In this document: piece by piece, positions 9,046 through 19,150 of the stretch
How the letters are laid out: every line of letters starts with the position of its first letter
Numbering within the stretch: the first letter of the stretch is position 1
Assembly (NCBI GenBank): GCA_030280995.1
Contig: JASXTE010000005.1
Coordinates: forward strand, 38,537,203-38,601,202
Direction: 5' to 3'
Origin: Hemileia vastatrix
Lineage: Eukaryota; Basidiomycota; Pucciniomycetes; Pucciniales; Zaghouaniaceae
Length of the DNA: 64,000 nt
The notes under the pieces: generated by a model
The model's database searches: none
The model's input: the letters and a program-made list of their open reading frames with translations, nothing else
What the model was told of the DNA's origin: nothing
Position numbers and translations under genes: made by a program

Positions 9046-12000
9046 TATAACTTCGGCACTCCTGGTGCCTCTAGGATAGAACCGTTTCACTTGATCGGCC
9101 GCTACCCTCTTCTTTAATACTACTCCATCCAACTCTTCTAGCACATATGAACCGCCGGAAACTTGCTCCTTGATTTTATACGGTCCATTCCACCTATCTG
9201 CAAACATTTTTCCCCACTGACTTTCCAAACTCCTATTATACACCAGGACCATATCACCTGGGTTCAAAGGTTTCCTTAATCGATGTGCCAACCGCTCATC
9301 CCAATATCTGACTGATTGATTTCGGATCTTCATCATCCGCGAATATGCCTTTTCTAAATATTCTTCTTTCTTTTCTAGCTGCATCATTCTTGCACACAAT
9401 AATTCTTCAGTAGTTTTGACCGTGTCCCAGTCAACTCCAAGATATGATTCAGCTTCTAAATCAACCGGTAAAACTGCTTTCTGTCCAAAAACAAGTTCAT
9501 AAGGTGAAAATCCGGTCGTCCTTTTGGCAGTGATTCGATCAGCGAATAAAACTAAAGGTAAATAGTGCCTCCATTTTTCGGCACTTGTCCCACACATTTT
9601 AACTAAAGCATCCTTGATAACTTGATGCCCTCTTTCAACCATGCCTTCAGCTTCAGGATAATATGGGGTTGCTACCCTAACCTTTGATCCAACTTTCAAT
9701 ACGGCCTCTTTAAACTCTGTCCCAAATTCAGGACCTCCATCTACCGTTACCAACTTCATCACCCCATACCTATATACCCAATTATTCAAAAAAAATTCTG
9801 CCACATTTTTGGCAGTTAAATTAATAAGAGGCTCTGCCTCTACCCAACCAGATAAATCATCTCTGGCCACAATTAAATATTTATACCGTCCCTCTTTTAT
9901 ATGAACGGCATCTAAACTAACTCTTCCAAAGAGCGTATATTCACCGGTCGCGCGTCCAGGTTCTTTTGGCCTTAAATAACTTCGTCTTTGACATTCTTCG
10001 CATGACTGAACCCACTGTTTAACAGCCATCTTCATGCCAGGCCACCAAAATCGATCAGAAATTCTTCTAAACGTTTCTCCAACGCCTCTATGCCCGAGAT
10101 CTTCATGCAGTGATTTCAAAACTAATTCTTGCCCCTTCTGTTGAGTTATAACTACTAGAGGATTTGGATACCTCCTCCTCATTAAACATCGACCAGATAG
10201 GTAAAATGTAGATGACTTCCTCTTGATAGCCACCCATTCATCGTCTTCACAATCTTCTGGCCTCTCTAAAGTCAACAAATATTTGACTAACAAAAAATAA
10301 AAACCAGTCTGACCCCAGACTTCATCTTGAAAATCGATTAATATAACATCAATAGGGACTTCTCTATCACCAATATCACCTGCACATGAATGAGCCAATA
10401 ATCGTTGACCCCTAAATAAATTTTTAATCGAGCTATGTCGACGTTTTTCTTCTGAACCTTTGGATCCTTCGAAAACCGTATTTGAAAATACCTCTTTCTC
10501 TTTATCCACCTTTTTATTTAAGTTCTCTAATTCTCCAACATATACACCATTCCTTAATTTACTACTATCCCACACTACCAATCCATCTTCCTCTACATAC
10601 ACCACATCTTCTTCTACCTCCTCTCTGCCAAATTTATCTACACCTTTTCCAACACCTTTATTAACATAAAAACTATTTTCCAGTTTATCCTCTTGGTGGA
10701 GGTCATCATCATCATAATCTAAACACAATAGTCCTGCCAGTTTAACCTCATGGGGGAGGTATGGAAAGTCTTCAGCTCCTTTAGTGCTGGCTTTGATAAT
10801 AGGTATATCTTCATCGAACTCTTCTGAGTCTGAATCTTCTTCAGTGGGTGGTCTCCTTGATAAACCATCTGGCATAGTAAAAGTCTTGCCAGGCTTATGA
10901 ACTAAATCAAATGAAAAATGTTGAATAAAAGCTACCCATCTCGTCATGGGTGCGTTCGGTAAACTTGGGGAATTAATCATCTGGATTAACGATTTCGCAT
11001 CCACTTGCAACTCAAAATGTTGCCCCCACAAAATATGCTGAAGTTTCTTCAGTATTTTCGCCACACCACATAATTCCAATTTTGGTTGAGAATATCTTGA
11101 TTCGACCTCAGTAAATACTACAGATTCATACCTAACTGGCCTGATGTAACCAGCTTTATCCATCTGAGACAGAACCGCCCCAGCTGCAACCTGACTTGAA
11201 TCAACTGCTAAATAAATTCTGCCAGCATCTTTTCCATAATCCAACTTGTGCAGGACTAAATCCTTCCCTACAACCTCCTTCAACTTCACAAACGCCTTCT
11301 CACACTCTTCATCCCACTCCCAGTCTGCATCCTTTCTCGTTAACCGTCTCAATGGAGCTGCCAATGAAGAAAAGTCCTTGATAAACATTCTAACATATAC
11401 GCAAACGCCTAAAAACCCTCTAACTTCGGTCGTATTCTTGGGTCTTGGCCAGGACTGAATTTTGTTAACTTTCTTCTTGGACATAATCCTACCCTCTCTA
11501 CATACCACATGGCCTAATATTTCTAAGGCTGGCACAGAACATGAAAATTTTGAACCTGAAATAGTTAAACCAGCCTCTTCAATTCGAAACAAGATTCTTT
11601 CTAAAGTAATTGCAAACTCCCAAATGAATTTGCGTATCCCGGGATTCTCTTCCAACACCTGGTTATCATAGTCGGTTGTTGGTCCCTTAATTCCTCCATC
11701 ATCTATAAAGATTCCAGCATATTGTGGAATTTCGTCTTGAAGGATCCAAGCCATCTGAGCTTGATAAACTGCAACCGAATTTGTTGCTCCTTGAGGTAAT
11801 CTTGTTAACTGTAAGCGTCCAAGTGGCGTATCGAATGTAGTGAGAGGCCTTGAGTCCGGATGTAACTCTCTCTCATCATATCCACCCATAATATCTCCCA
11901 AACCATAGCACACTCTCCCTGAAAACGCTTCAACAAACTCCTCAGCACTAGGTGGTATCCCAGCATCCTTTATTGTAACCCTATTTAATTCCCTAAGATC

Positions 12001-13338
12001 ATGAACAACTCTAAGCTTGCCATTCGGTTTCTTGATACAAAATACAGGACTAGAATAACTTGACGTTGATTGCTCATACAGTCCAGTGCGTATCCGTTCT
12101 CTGACAACTTCAATATAGGCTTCTTTCAATGCAGCCGGAATAGGAATCGGTTTCTGCTGCCACGGTTCATGACATACCACAGGAATCTTGTAAGGCTCCC
12201 CATAGGAATGCTTCAACACACCCCTCTCCTCTTCTTCAAAAGCAATGGCCTTCTCTCGCTTGACCATCACATCCAACAACAACTTCTTCTCTTCTCCAGA
12301 CAACCAACCATCAGGTCCAAAATTAACAACACCCAGTCTCTCAAAAGTGATTCTTGACGTCTCAGAAAATTCAGGCGGATTCTTTACCAAGGGACTTTCA
12401 TAAGGATCTCTTGATAACCTTGGTCTTCTCAAAGGTGGATTTAATTCATCAGGTAGCGGTTCATTAATAGGTCGAACTTTATTTGCTACTTTCTTATATT
12501 TGGCTGCGTCCACATCTAAATTAACTTGAGGTAAAAGATTTTCTTTTGTATTGCCATTAAAACTTTTATCAAATAAATCTTCTTCATCGCCAGAATCAGA
12601 ATAAGAAAAATTAGAAAAATATTTTATTTCATTTTTAAATTTTACCCTTTTCTCCTTTCCCTCGTCTAATTTATAAACAGATTTTCCAACACCTTTGCTT
12701 CCCTTATCCAACAGTAAATCACCCGTAAAGAAAGTCGGCAGTTTAACCTCTTGCTGGAGGACCTGAATTGAATTTTCACAAAAATTATTTTTTTGGGTTT
12801 TAATTATACCAAGATTTTTAATCGGATTTTGATAAGATTTTTGCAGTTTACCCTCTTGCTGGAGGTCCGTAATAGAAGGAGATAATTGCAGTTTAACCTC
12901 TTGCTGGAGGTCCAAAATAACATTTTCACAAAAATTATTTTTTTGTGTTTTAATTATACTAAGATTTTTAATCGTATTTTGATGAGATTTTCGCAGTTTA
13001 TCCTCTTGCTGGAGGTCCATAATAGAAGGAGATACTTGCAGTTTATCCTCTTGCTGGAGGTCATAAAACATACCCTTCCAATTTTTATCCAACCTAATTT
13101 GGCCCATTTTGCCTTTTTTACCATTTTTAAATTTAATAGAAAAACCGGGTAAATCCAATAAACATATAGAAAAGTCCAAAACGTATTTGCACTCCAAAGT
13201 AATATTAACAGAAAATAATTGAGAATCCACTTGAATTATCTCCAAGTGAGCTGACCTATTGCAATCCGGGATCTCATCCTGAGGAGAGATTACAACATTA
13301 GAGTGATCAGCCCCTGCTACCCCAAAAAATGAGGGCAT
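9034..13338 (-). CDS. Ty3/gypsy Pol: RT, RNase H, integrase (element B)
   Basis: A 1434-residue intact ORF from ATG 13338. Residues ~92-205 hold five LQQE-type repeats encoded by mini-hairpin units; two more such units lie in the linker after RNase H (10681-10703 and 10737-10760). Reverse transcriptase covers roughly residues 390-620 with the catalytic box FIDDGG near 545 in place of the common YIDD. RNase H follows (AVDSSQ; VDAKSL) to the sequence KPGKTFTMPDGLSRR. Integrase has an HHCC zinc-binding region (LHEDLGHRG, CEEC) near residues 1076-1120 and the catalytic D, D, E at about 1139, 1196 and 1230. There is no chromodomain. The protein ends AEVIPPQ. The start lies within the end of gag-protease in the -1 frame, so it is made by frameshifting or by reinitiation. 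Confidence 0.93.
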   Translation of the reverse strand: MPSFFGVAGADHSNVVISPQDEIPDCNRSAHLEIIQVDSQLFSVNITLECKYVLDFSICLLDLPGFSIKFKNGKKGKMGQIRLDKNWKGMFYDLQQEDKLQVSPSIMDLQQEDKLRKSHQNTIKNLSIIKTQKNNFCENVILDLQQEVKLQLSPSITDLQQEGKLQKSYQNPIKNLGIIKTQKNNFCENSIQVLQQEVKLPTFFTGDLLLDKGSKGVGKSVYKLDEGKEKRVKFKNEIKYFSNFSYSDSGDEEDLFDKSFNGNTKENLLPQVNLDVDAAKYKKVANKVRPINEPLPDELNPPLRRPRLSRDPYESPLVKNPPEFSETSRITFERLGVVNFGPDGWLSGEEKKLLLDVMVKREKAIAFEEEERGVLKHSYGEPYKIPVVCHEPWQQKPIPIPAALKEAYIEVVRERIRTGLYEQSTSSYSSPVFCIKKPNGKLRVVHDLRELNRVTIKDAGIPPSAEEFVEAFSGRVCYGLGDIMGGYDERELHPDSRPLTTFDTPLGRLQLTRLPQGATNSVAVYQAQMAWILQDEIPQYAGIFIDDGGIKGPTTDYDNQVLEENPGIRKFIWEFAITLERILFRIEEAGLTISGSKFSCSVPALEILGHVVCREGRIMSKKKVNKIQSWPRPKNTTEVRGFLGVCVYVRMFIKDFSSLAAPLRRLTRKDADWEWDEECEKAFVKLKEVVGKDLVLHKLDYGKDAGRIYLAVDSSQVAAGAVLSQMDKAGYIRPVRYESVVFTEVESRYSQPKLELCGVAKILKKLQHILWGQHFELQVDAKSLIQMINSPSLPNAPMTRWVAFIQHFSFDLVHKPGKTFTMPDGLSRRPPTEEDSDSEEFDEDIPIIKASTKGAEDFPYLPHEVKLAGLLCLDYDDDDLHQEDKLENSFYVNKGVGKGVDKFGREEVEEDVVYVEEDGLVVWDSSKLRNGVYVGELENLNKKVDKEKEVFSNTVFEGSKGSEEKRRHSSIKNLFRGQRLLAHSCAGDIGDREVPIDVILIDFQDEVWGQTGFYFLLVKYLLTLERPEDCEDDEWVAIKRKSSTFYLSGRCLMRRRYPNPLVVITQQKGQELVLKSLHEDLGHRGVGETFRRISDRFWWPGMKMAVKQWVQSCEECQRRSYLRPKEPGRATGEYTLFGRVSLDAVHIKEGRYKYLIVARDDLSGWVEAEPLINLTAKNVAEFFLNNWVYRYGVMKLVTVDGGPEFGTEFKEAVLKVGSKVRVATPYYPEAEGMVERGHQVIKDALVKMCGTSAEKWRHYLPLVLFADRITAKRTTGFSPYELVFGQKAVLPVDLEAESYLGVDWDTVKTTEELLCARMMQLEKKEEYLEKAYSRMMKIRNQSVRYWDERLAHRLRKPLNPGDMVLVYNRSLESQWGKMFADRWNGPYKIKEQVSGGSYVLEELDGVVLKKRVAADQVKRFYPRGTRSAEVIPPQ

Positions 13339-15926
13339 TCATCCCTTTCCAACAAACATAATTCACCAGAAGCCGTCCGTTTTATATGCCGCTTCTTGGT
13401 GCAAACACAACACTGGCAGAGAGTAGTAATCCCTGGCTGTGTTTCCCAACCTTCATCTCCAGGAGGCGCTAACCGCATATGTAACCTCCGCATATCTTCA
13501 CCAGTGATCTCCAAACTAATCCCCATGCCAGCTTGATACCCTATCCTGGCCTCAAAATCCATCAAAAAAAGACCACCAAGAACAGTTTTGACTGCTACTC
13601 TGGCCACATAAAAGTGAACCTTACCAACAGATCCACCAATGCCTAACCTGACATGCTCAGCTGTACCCATCAGCTCTGTTGCATGCCCTCCAATACCTCT
13701 GAGGTTTCCCCCAGTTCCACTTTTAATTGGCAAGCCTATACTCGTCGCTTGCTCCAATGAAATTAAATTAATTTGAGACCCTGAATCGACCAAGGCCTTT
13801 ACTTCTTTACCGTTAAGAGTTACCACCAGGTAACCCAGGGGAGCGGAAAAATGTGTATCTACATCTTCCCCAAACTTTTCAGCATTTTCACAAATATATT
13901 CCACCTCTCCAGTGGAAACCCGAAGCCTCGTCAAATGCTTCTTTTGCTTTTCAGCAAGCGCCGGACTAATCGTAAATAACTCCCACAAAGATAAGGGAAT
14001 CTGCAGTTGATTCACCCTATTCAAAACTGCGTCCATCGCATTAGCTTGACCAGAAACTACTGGACGCTCATACTGGACCTTTGATTTAACAACCTTGGCC
14101 CTGGGTACCTCTTGAGGTCCAACCGAGCCATCTTCACCCCCCATTATAACATCTTCACTTTCTATAACCCTAACTCCGTCACCAGCTTCTTGCACTAATC
14201 CTGATGCATCGCTAGTCCTTCTTACACCCTCCATTGGGATGGGACCGCTAAAACTTGGTCTGGGTAGAGACGCCAACGGTACGTCCTCCTCAGAATCCGA
14301 ATCATCCTCTGGCATAGGCTCACCATTTAAATCAAACTTTCCATAACTAGGGGGCCCCATATCAGCAATCCCCTTCTGCATTTTATATAATTCGTCCTTA
14401 GAGTAAGGGTTCAATTTGTTGACGGCAGTTTGAGCACTAGAATTCTTGTCCTTAGAGTAAGGGTTCACTTTGTTGTTGGCCTTGCCAGGATTAGCCCTCA
14501 ATTGGCTCTGAATGCTACTTTTTGCCTTAGTAGCAGCTGCTCTTCTAGCAGCATTAACATCGTATTCGCCAGCCATACAGCTACCCTCCACCTGGGCAAC
14601 TGTCGCCAGCTCTAAACCACCAAAAGAAGTAGAAAATGTGGCTTTACTGACCTCTTTCTCCTTGCCCTTGTCAGCTTTACCACCATTACCATTACCATTT
14701 TTGCCACCCTTGGCATTAACATCTTCATCCGTCACCTCTTCAAATCTGGCTCTCCTTTCAGCCGTTAAACTTCTTCTGACCAAATCAGAAGGAGACTGTC
14801 CATCACTGGGCTTGATGAACGAACCATCAGGAAATTTATAAACTTTACCATCAAATAAAACTCGCCCAGCATCCATATCCTTATCAAGAGCAAAACAAAC
14901 TGTTGCTCTGTGCCCCCTCCTATTACAATAGGAGCACACCTTTGGCTCATCATAGCCACCTCTATATCCATTACCACCATTCCCACCATTTCTCCCATTG
15001 CCTGGGAAGCGGTTACCGTTGTTATTGCCATTATAATTTCGACGTTCATAACCTCTAGACTGATAAGAAGTCGACGTCGACGAAGAAGCGATTGGGGCCT
15101 TATTGGCCTTCTGGGTTTCTTGAACAAATATTTTTAATTGTTTAGTTAAATCGGCCAGGTGATCGACCATCTTATTATCCACATTACCCTCAACTTTAGC
15201 AGCAGGTAATCCCATTTGAGCCTTCTTGGCCTCCTGGGCTTTGACCATAATATCGTTATTTTCGGCCAAAACTTCGCTAACCTTGCTAACATATTGAGTG
15301 CATGACTCTTGATATTTGTCCAACGCCAATAACTTTAGATGGGCTTGAATGTTGTCCTTGATAACCTCCAGAGCCGGCAGTTTCTGCTCACCATTAGGCA
15401 GTTCCTTCATCAAATCTTTTCTTGAAAGATCCTTCAAGACGTCCATTCGAATATCCCTGCTGCATGCTGACCAAAACAAATCTTTTGCTTGGTTCTCATG
15501 CACTAACTCGTCCACCAGTATGAGATATTCCACCACTTCATCAAACTGAACACAGAGCTTTTTGAAGTCAGCCATAGAAGAAACTCCACCTTTTGCTTGC
15601 CAGTCTCCAACAATTTTATTGAGGTCCATCATAGTAAACCTAACACCCCATCTATCAACCATAGCTTTAGAAAGCTTAACCCAATCCTTGTCCTTAAATG
15701 CCTGCATAGCAATAACCTCTTTTTCCACCTCCCTGTCAGCAATAAAAAATCTAACTTGCTTCACCATGTCCACATGAGAAGCACCATCAACAGCAGCAGC
15801 AGCTTCATACCTGCTAATGAACCATTTAACCTCCTCCCCATCAAACTTTGGGCCATCCCAAGAAACAATTCTAACTGAGGGAGTAAGAGGGTTAGAAGAT
15901 CCAGAAGCAACAGCAGAAGAAGACAT
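13317..15926 (-). CDS. Ty3/gypsy gag-protease polyprotein (element B)
   Basis: An intact 869-residue ORF with ATG at 15926, preceded by a ~170-nt leader after the primer site. The Gag-like region covers residues 1 to ~280, the CCHC zinc knuckle is near 330 after an Asn/Gly-rich linker, and the acidic, Ser-rich middle leads into an aspartic protease with VDSGS near 713. The C-terminal tail has three further cysteine pairs (CQCCVC) and ends PHFLG just after a T TTT TTG run. Protease within the gag frame and pol starting at reverse transcriptase is a less common division of labour than gag/PR-RT-IN in Ty3/gypsy. Confidence 0.92.
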   Translation of the reverse strand: MSSSAVASGSSNPLTPSVRIVSWDGPKFDGEEVKWFISRYEAAAAVDGASHVDMVKQVRFFIADREVEKEVIAMQAFKDKDWVKLSKAMVDRWGVRFTMMDLNKIVGDWQAKGGVSSMADFKKLCVQFDEVVEYLILVDELVHENQAKDLFWSACSRDIRMDVLKDLSRKDLMKELPNGEQKLPALEVIKDNIQAHLKLLALDKYQESCTQYVSKVSEVLAENNDIMVKAQEAKKAQMGLPAAKVEGNVDNKMVDHLADLTKQLKIFVQETQKANKAPIASSSTSTSYQSRGYERRNYNGNNNGNRFPGNGRNGGNGGNGYRGGYDEPKVCSYCNRRGHRATVCFALDKDMDAGRVLFDGKVYKFPDGSFIKPSDGQSPSDLVRRSLTAERRARFEEVTDEDVNAKGGKNGNGNGGKADKGKEKEVSKATFSTSFGGLELATVAQVEGSCMAGEYDVNAARRAAATKAKSSIQSQLRANPGKANNKVNPYSKDKNSSAQTAVNKLNPYSKDELYKMQKGIADMGPPSYGKFDLNGEPMPEDDSDSEEDVPLASLPRPSFSGPIPMEGVRRTSDASGLVQEAGDGVRVIESEDVIMGGEDGSVGPQEVPRAKVVKSKVQYERPVVSGQANAMDAVLNRVNQLQIPLSLWELFTISPALAEKQKKHLTRLRVSTGEVEYICENAEKFGEDVDTHFSAPLGYLVVTLNGKEVKALVDSGSQINLISLEQATSIGLPIKSGTGGNLRGIGGHATELMGTAEHVRLGIGGSVGKVHFYVARVAVKTVLGGLFLMDFEARIGYQAGMGISLEITGEDMRRLHMRLAPPGDEGWETQPGITTLCQCCVCTKKRHIKRTASGELCLLERDECPHFLG
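13323..13329 (-). promoter_or_regulatory. Candidate -1 ribosomal frameshift heptamer (gag-PR to pol)
   Basis: In the gag frame the codons CAT TTT TTG GGG TAG contain T TTT TTG, which fits the X XXY YYZ rule of -1 slippery sites, two codons before the stop. Slipping back one base continues into the pol frame (…FFGVAGAD). The identical site occurs in A at 1434-1440. A clear stimulatory pseudoknot downstream was not found by eye. Reinitiation at the overlapping pol ATG (13338) is the alternative. Confidence 0.55.
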
Positions 15927-16083
15927 CCCAATAAGTAATGAGAAGCGTTAACAATCGATAAAATAACAAGCCTCTTGCAGGCCAATAACAAAGATCCAAT
16001 TAGAGTTCCAGAAAATAAGCCTCTTGCAGGCTAATAACGTTCTTGATCCAAGTAAGTCTTTAAAGAAAGCTAGAGAAATCGAA

Positions 16084-16100
16084 CCCCATGTTGGGCGCCA
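16084..16100 (-). other. Primer binding site of element B
   Basis: Minus strand TGGCGCCCAACATGGGG, four bases downstream of the LTR end at 16105. Confidence 0.75.
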
Positions 16101-16104
16101 ACTA

Positions 16105-17218
16105 TGGTAAGGTAAACTCTTACAGTCGCCTTGCTGTAAGCAGAATCCGGAGGAGATATGTGGATTTAGCTGAAAACCCCGTCCTTCCAATAAAAATAAC
16201 AAAGTAGGTGTTCTAAATCACTAAGCTAACCAATCTACTTGGATCTGATTGATAAAAATAATGAAACTCTAAAATAATTAACGCTTATTGAGATTAAATG
16301 ATCGTGGCTGTTGATAAAGAAATACTGATAACAACAATTAAGGTGTACCAGTGAAAGATCTGAAAAGATTGACTTTTATGTTTTTATAATATTTTTAATT
16401 TTTATGAGACAGCAATAATCAAGTCCCAGTGACGAAGACCTTTCTAAAGATACCCTATATGAAGTGTTATTTTAATTGTTGAGTAGTATTTCTAAAATGT
16501 TATGTAAAAAAAATAATAATGTTATAAGGGTATTACAAGTTATTTTAATTTGTTGAGTAATAAAAAATGAGACTGTGGTAGTTAATGATTAAGCTGTATG
16601 ATGTGTCCCCCCTCTCAATTTCGAGTTTGAGAAGCGCTTAAGTATTCCTAGTCACGTGCCTAAGTTTTCCCCTCCAGAGCTCTTCCAGAGTCAATCCGGA
16701 GCCGGAACGGAGTCCGTACGGAGCCCGTACGGAGTCCCTCTGGACTTCCGGACTCAATGTAGAACCTTAAAACTATAATAAAAAATCTAGAAAAATTACA
16801 CATAATAGAGCTACTTCCCCTTTACATACCAAACTAATTTTCGTACTCTGCGCAGCTCTAATTACCCCGTGAAAATTCATCAAAGTTAAGTAATTTTTGA
16901 AAACGTAAATATTTCTATAAAACTTTAAAATTCATTTAAAAATATAAGAAAAATAGTAAAAATTCTGGGAAAATTTCCCAAGGTTCTTGAGTGACTCGAC
17001 TTAATACTTATAAATTTTTCAGACCGTAAAAATAAGTTTTCTCCGTAAAATAAATTGTTTTCGTGTAGGCATTTGCTCGTGACCAATTTCTTCATATTTA
17101 AAACTCAAATAAATTAAATAAAACCCTTTTATATAAAAAAAATAATAACGCCAATCTTGCACGCCGTAATAACTCCATTTACATATTTAGGTGCCGTACT
17201 AAACTTTAGGCTACCACA
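16105..17218 (-). repeat. 5' LTR of element B (1114 bp)
   Basis: Minus strand TGTGGTAGCC … CTTACCA. It differs from the LTR of A by a 22-bp deletion within the GC-rich tandem array and a few single-base changes. A TATAAAAGGG-like box near 17124-17133 (minus strand) is a candidate promoter in U3. It abuts gag sequence of C at 17219. Confidence 0.9.
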
Positions 17219-17821
17219 ACGCCAATAACTTTAGATGGGCTTGAATGTTGTCCTTGATAACCTCCAGAGCCGGCAGTTTCTGCTCACCATTAGGCAGTTC
17301 CTTCATCAAATCTTTTCTTGAAAGATCCTTCAAGACGTCCATACGAATATCCTTGCTGCATGCTGTCCAAAACAAATCTTTGCTTGGTTCTCATGCACTA
17401 ACTCGTCCACCAGTATGAGATATTCCACCACTTCATCAAACTGAACACAGAGCTTTTTGAAGTCAGCCATAGAAGAAACTCCACCTTTTGCTTGCCAGTC
17501 TCCAACAATTTTATTGAGGTCCATCATAGTAAACCTAACACCCCATCTATCAACCATAGCTTTAGAAAGCTTAACCCAATCCTTGTCCTTGAATGCCTGC
17601 ATAGCAATAACCTCTTTTTCCACCTCCCTATCGGCAATAAAAAATCTAACTTGCTTCACCATGTCCACATGGGAAGCACAATCAACAGCAGCAGCAGCTT
17701 CATACCTGCTAATGAACCATTTAACCTCCTCCCCATCAAACTTTGGGCCATCCCAAGAAACAATCCTAACTGAGGGAGTAAGAGGGTTAGATGATCCAGA
17801 AGCAACAGCAGAAGAAGACAT
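17219..17821 (-). pseudogene. gag of element C, 5' part, interrupted by B
   Basis: From ATG 17821 the first 146 residues or so match the gag of A, B and D. A one-base deletion near 17382 (AATCTTTGC where the others have AATCTTTTGC) breaks the frame, and element B is inserted at 17218/17219 about 200 codons in. The rest of C would lie beyond the left edge of the window. Confidence 0.88.
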
Positions 17822-17978
17822 CCCAATAAGTAATGAAAAGCGTTAACAATTGATAAAATAACAAGCCTCTTGCAGGCCAATAACAAAAATCCAATTAGAG
17901 TTCCAGAAAATAAGCCTCTTGCAGGCTAATAACGTTCTTGATCCAAGTAAGTCTTTAAAGAAAGCTAGAGAAATCGAA

Positions 17979-17995
17979 CCCCACGTTGGGCGCCA
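17979..17995 (-). other. Primer binding site of element C
   Basis: Minus strand TGGCGCCCAACGTGGGG, four bases inside the LTR. Confidence 0.75.
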
Positions 17996-17999
17996 ACTA

Positions 18000-19150
18000 T
18001 GGTAAGGTAAACTCTTACAGTCGCCTTGCTTTAAGCAGAATCCAGAGGAGATGTGTGGATTTAGCTGAAAACCCGGTCCTTCCAATAAAAATAACAAAAT
18101 GGGAATTCTAAATCACTAAGCTAACCAATCTACTTGGATCCGATTGATGAAAATAATGAAACTCTGATATGTTTAACGCTTATTGAGATTTAAGTAAAAG
18201 TGGCTGTTGAGAAAAGAAATACTGATAACAACAATTAAGGTGTACCAGTGAAAGATCTGAAAAGATTGACTTTTATGTTTTTATAATAATTTGAATTTTT
18301 ATGAGACAGCAATAATCAAGTCCCAGTGACGAAGACCTTTCTAAAGATACCCTGTTTGAAGTGTGAATTAAATTTTTTTGTAGTATTTCTAAAATGTTAT
18401 ATATAAAATATAAAGTTATAGGGTATTACAATTTATTTGATTTGTTGAGTAATAAAAAATGAGACTGTGGTGGTCAATGATTAAGCTGTATGTTGTGTCC
18501 CCCCCTCAATTTCGAGTTTTAGAGGCGCTTAAGTATTCCTAGTCACGTGCCTAAGTTTTACCCTCCAGAGCTCTCCCAGAGTCAATCTAGAGCCTGTACG
18601 GAGTCGGAACGGAGTCCGTACAGAGTCAAAGCGGAGTCCGTACAGAGTCCGTACGGAGTCGAAACGGAGTCCGTCCTGACTTCCGGACTCAATTAGAACC
18701 TTAAAACTATAATAAAAAATCTAGAAAAATTACACATAATAGAGCTACTTCTCCTTTACATACCAAACTAATTTTTGTAGTCTGCGCAGCTCTAATTACC
18801 CCGTGAAAATTCATCGAAGTTAAGTATTTTCTAAAAAACATAAATATTTCTATAAAACTTTAAAATTCATTTAAAAATATAAGAAAAATAGTAAAAATTC
18901 TGGGAAAATTTTCCAAGGCTCTTGAGTGACTCGACTTGATACTTATAAATTTTTCAGACCGTAAAAATAAGTTTTCTCCGTAAAATAAATTGTTTTTTGC
19001 GTAGGCATTTGCTTTTAACCAATTTCTTCATATTTTAAACTCCAATAAATTAAATAAAACCCTTTTATAAAAAATAATAAGGCCAATCTTGCATGCCGTA
19101 ATAACTCCATTTACGTACTTAGGTGCCATACTAAACTTTATGCTACCACA
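18000..19150 (-). repeat. 5' LTR of element C (1151 bp)
   Basis: Minus strand TGTGGTAGCA … CTTACCA. It is diverged from the A and B LTRs by scattered substitutions, and the GC-rich array at about 18590-18680 has more and different units. Its outer border joins gypsy protease sequence of E at 19151 (GCGGGTTTTTT; uninterrupted relative GCGGGTTGTTT at 50127). Confidence 0.88.

Larger units (their letters stand above)
5468..17218 (-). mobile_element. Ty3/gypsy element B, near complete
   Basis: A minus-strand element with 5' LTR 16105-17218, primer site, gag-protease 13317-15926, pol 9034-13338, a long 3' region 5848-9033, a polypurine tract, and a 3' LTR remnant 5468-5847. Both ORFs are open. 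It is inserted in the gag of element C. Its 3' LTR is truncated by the tandem-duplication junction at 5467/5468, so a target-site duplication cannot be tested here. With one LTR cut it is probably not mobile by itself, but its proteins could act in trans. Confidence 0.88.
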
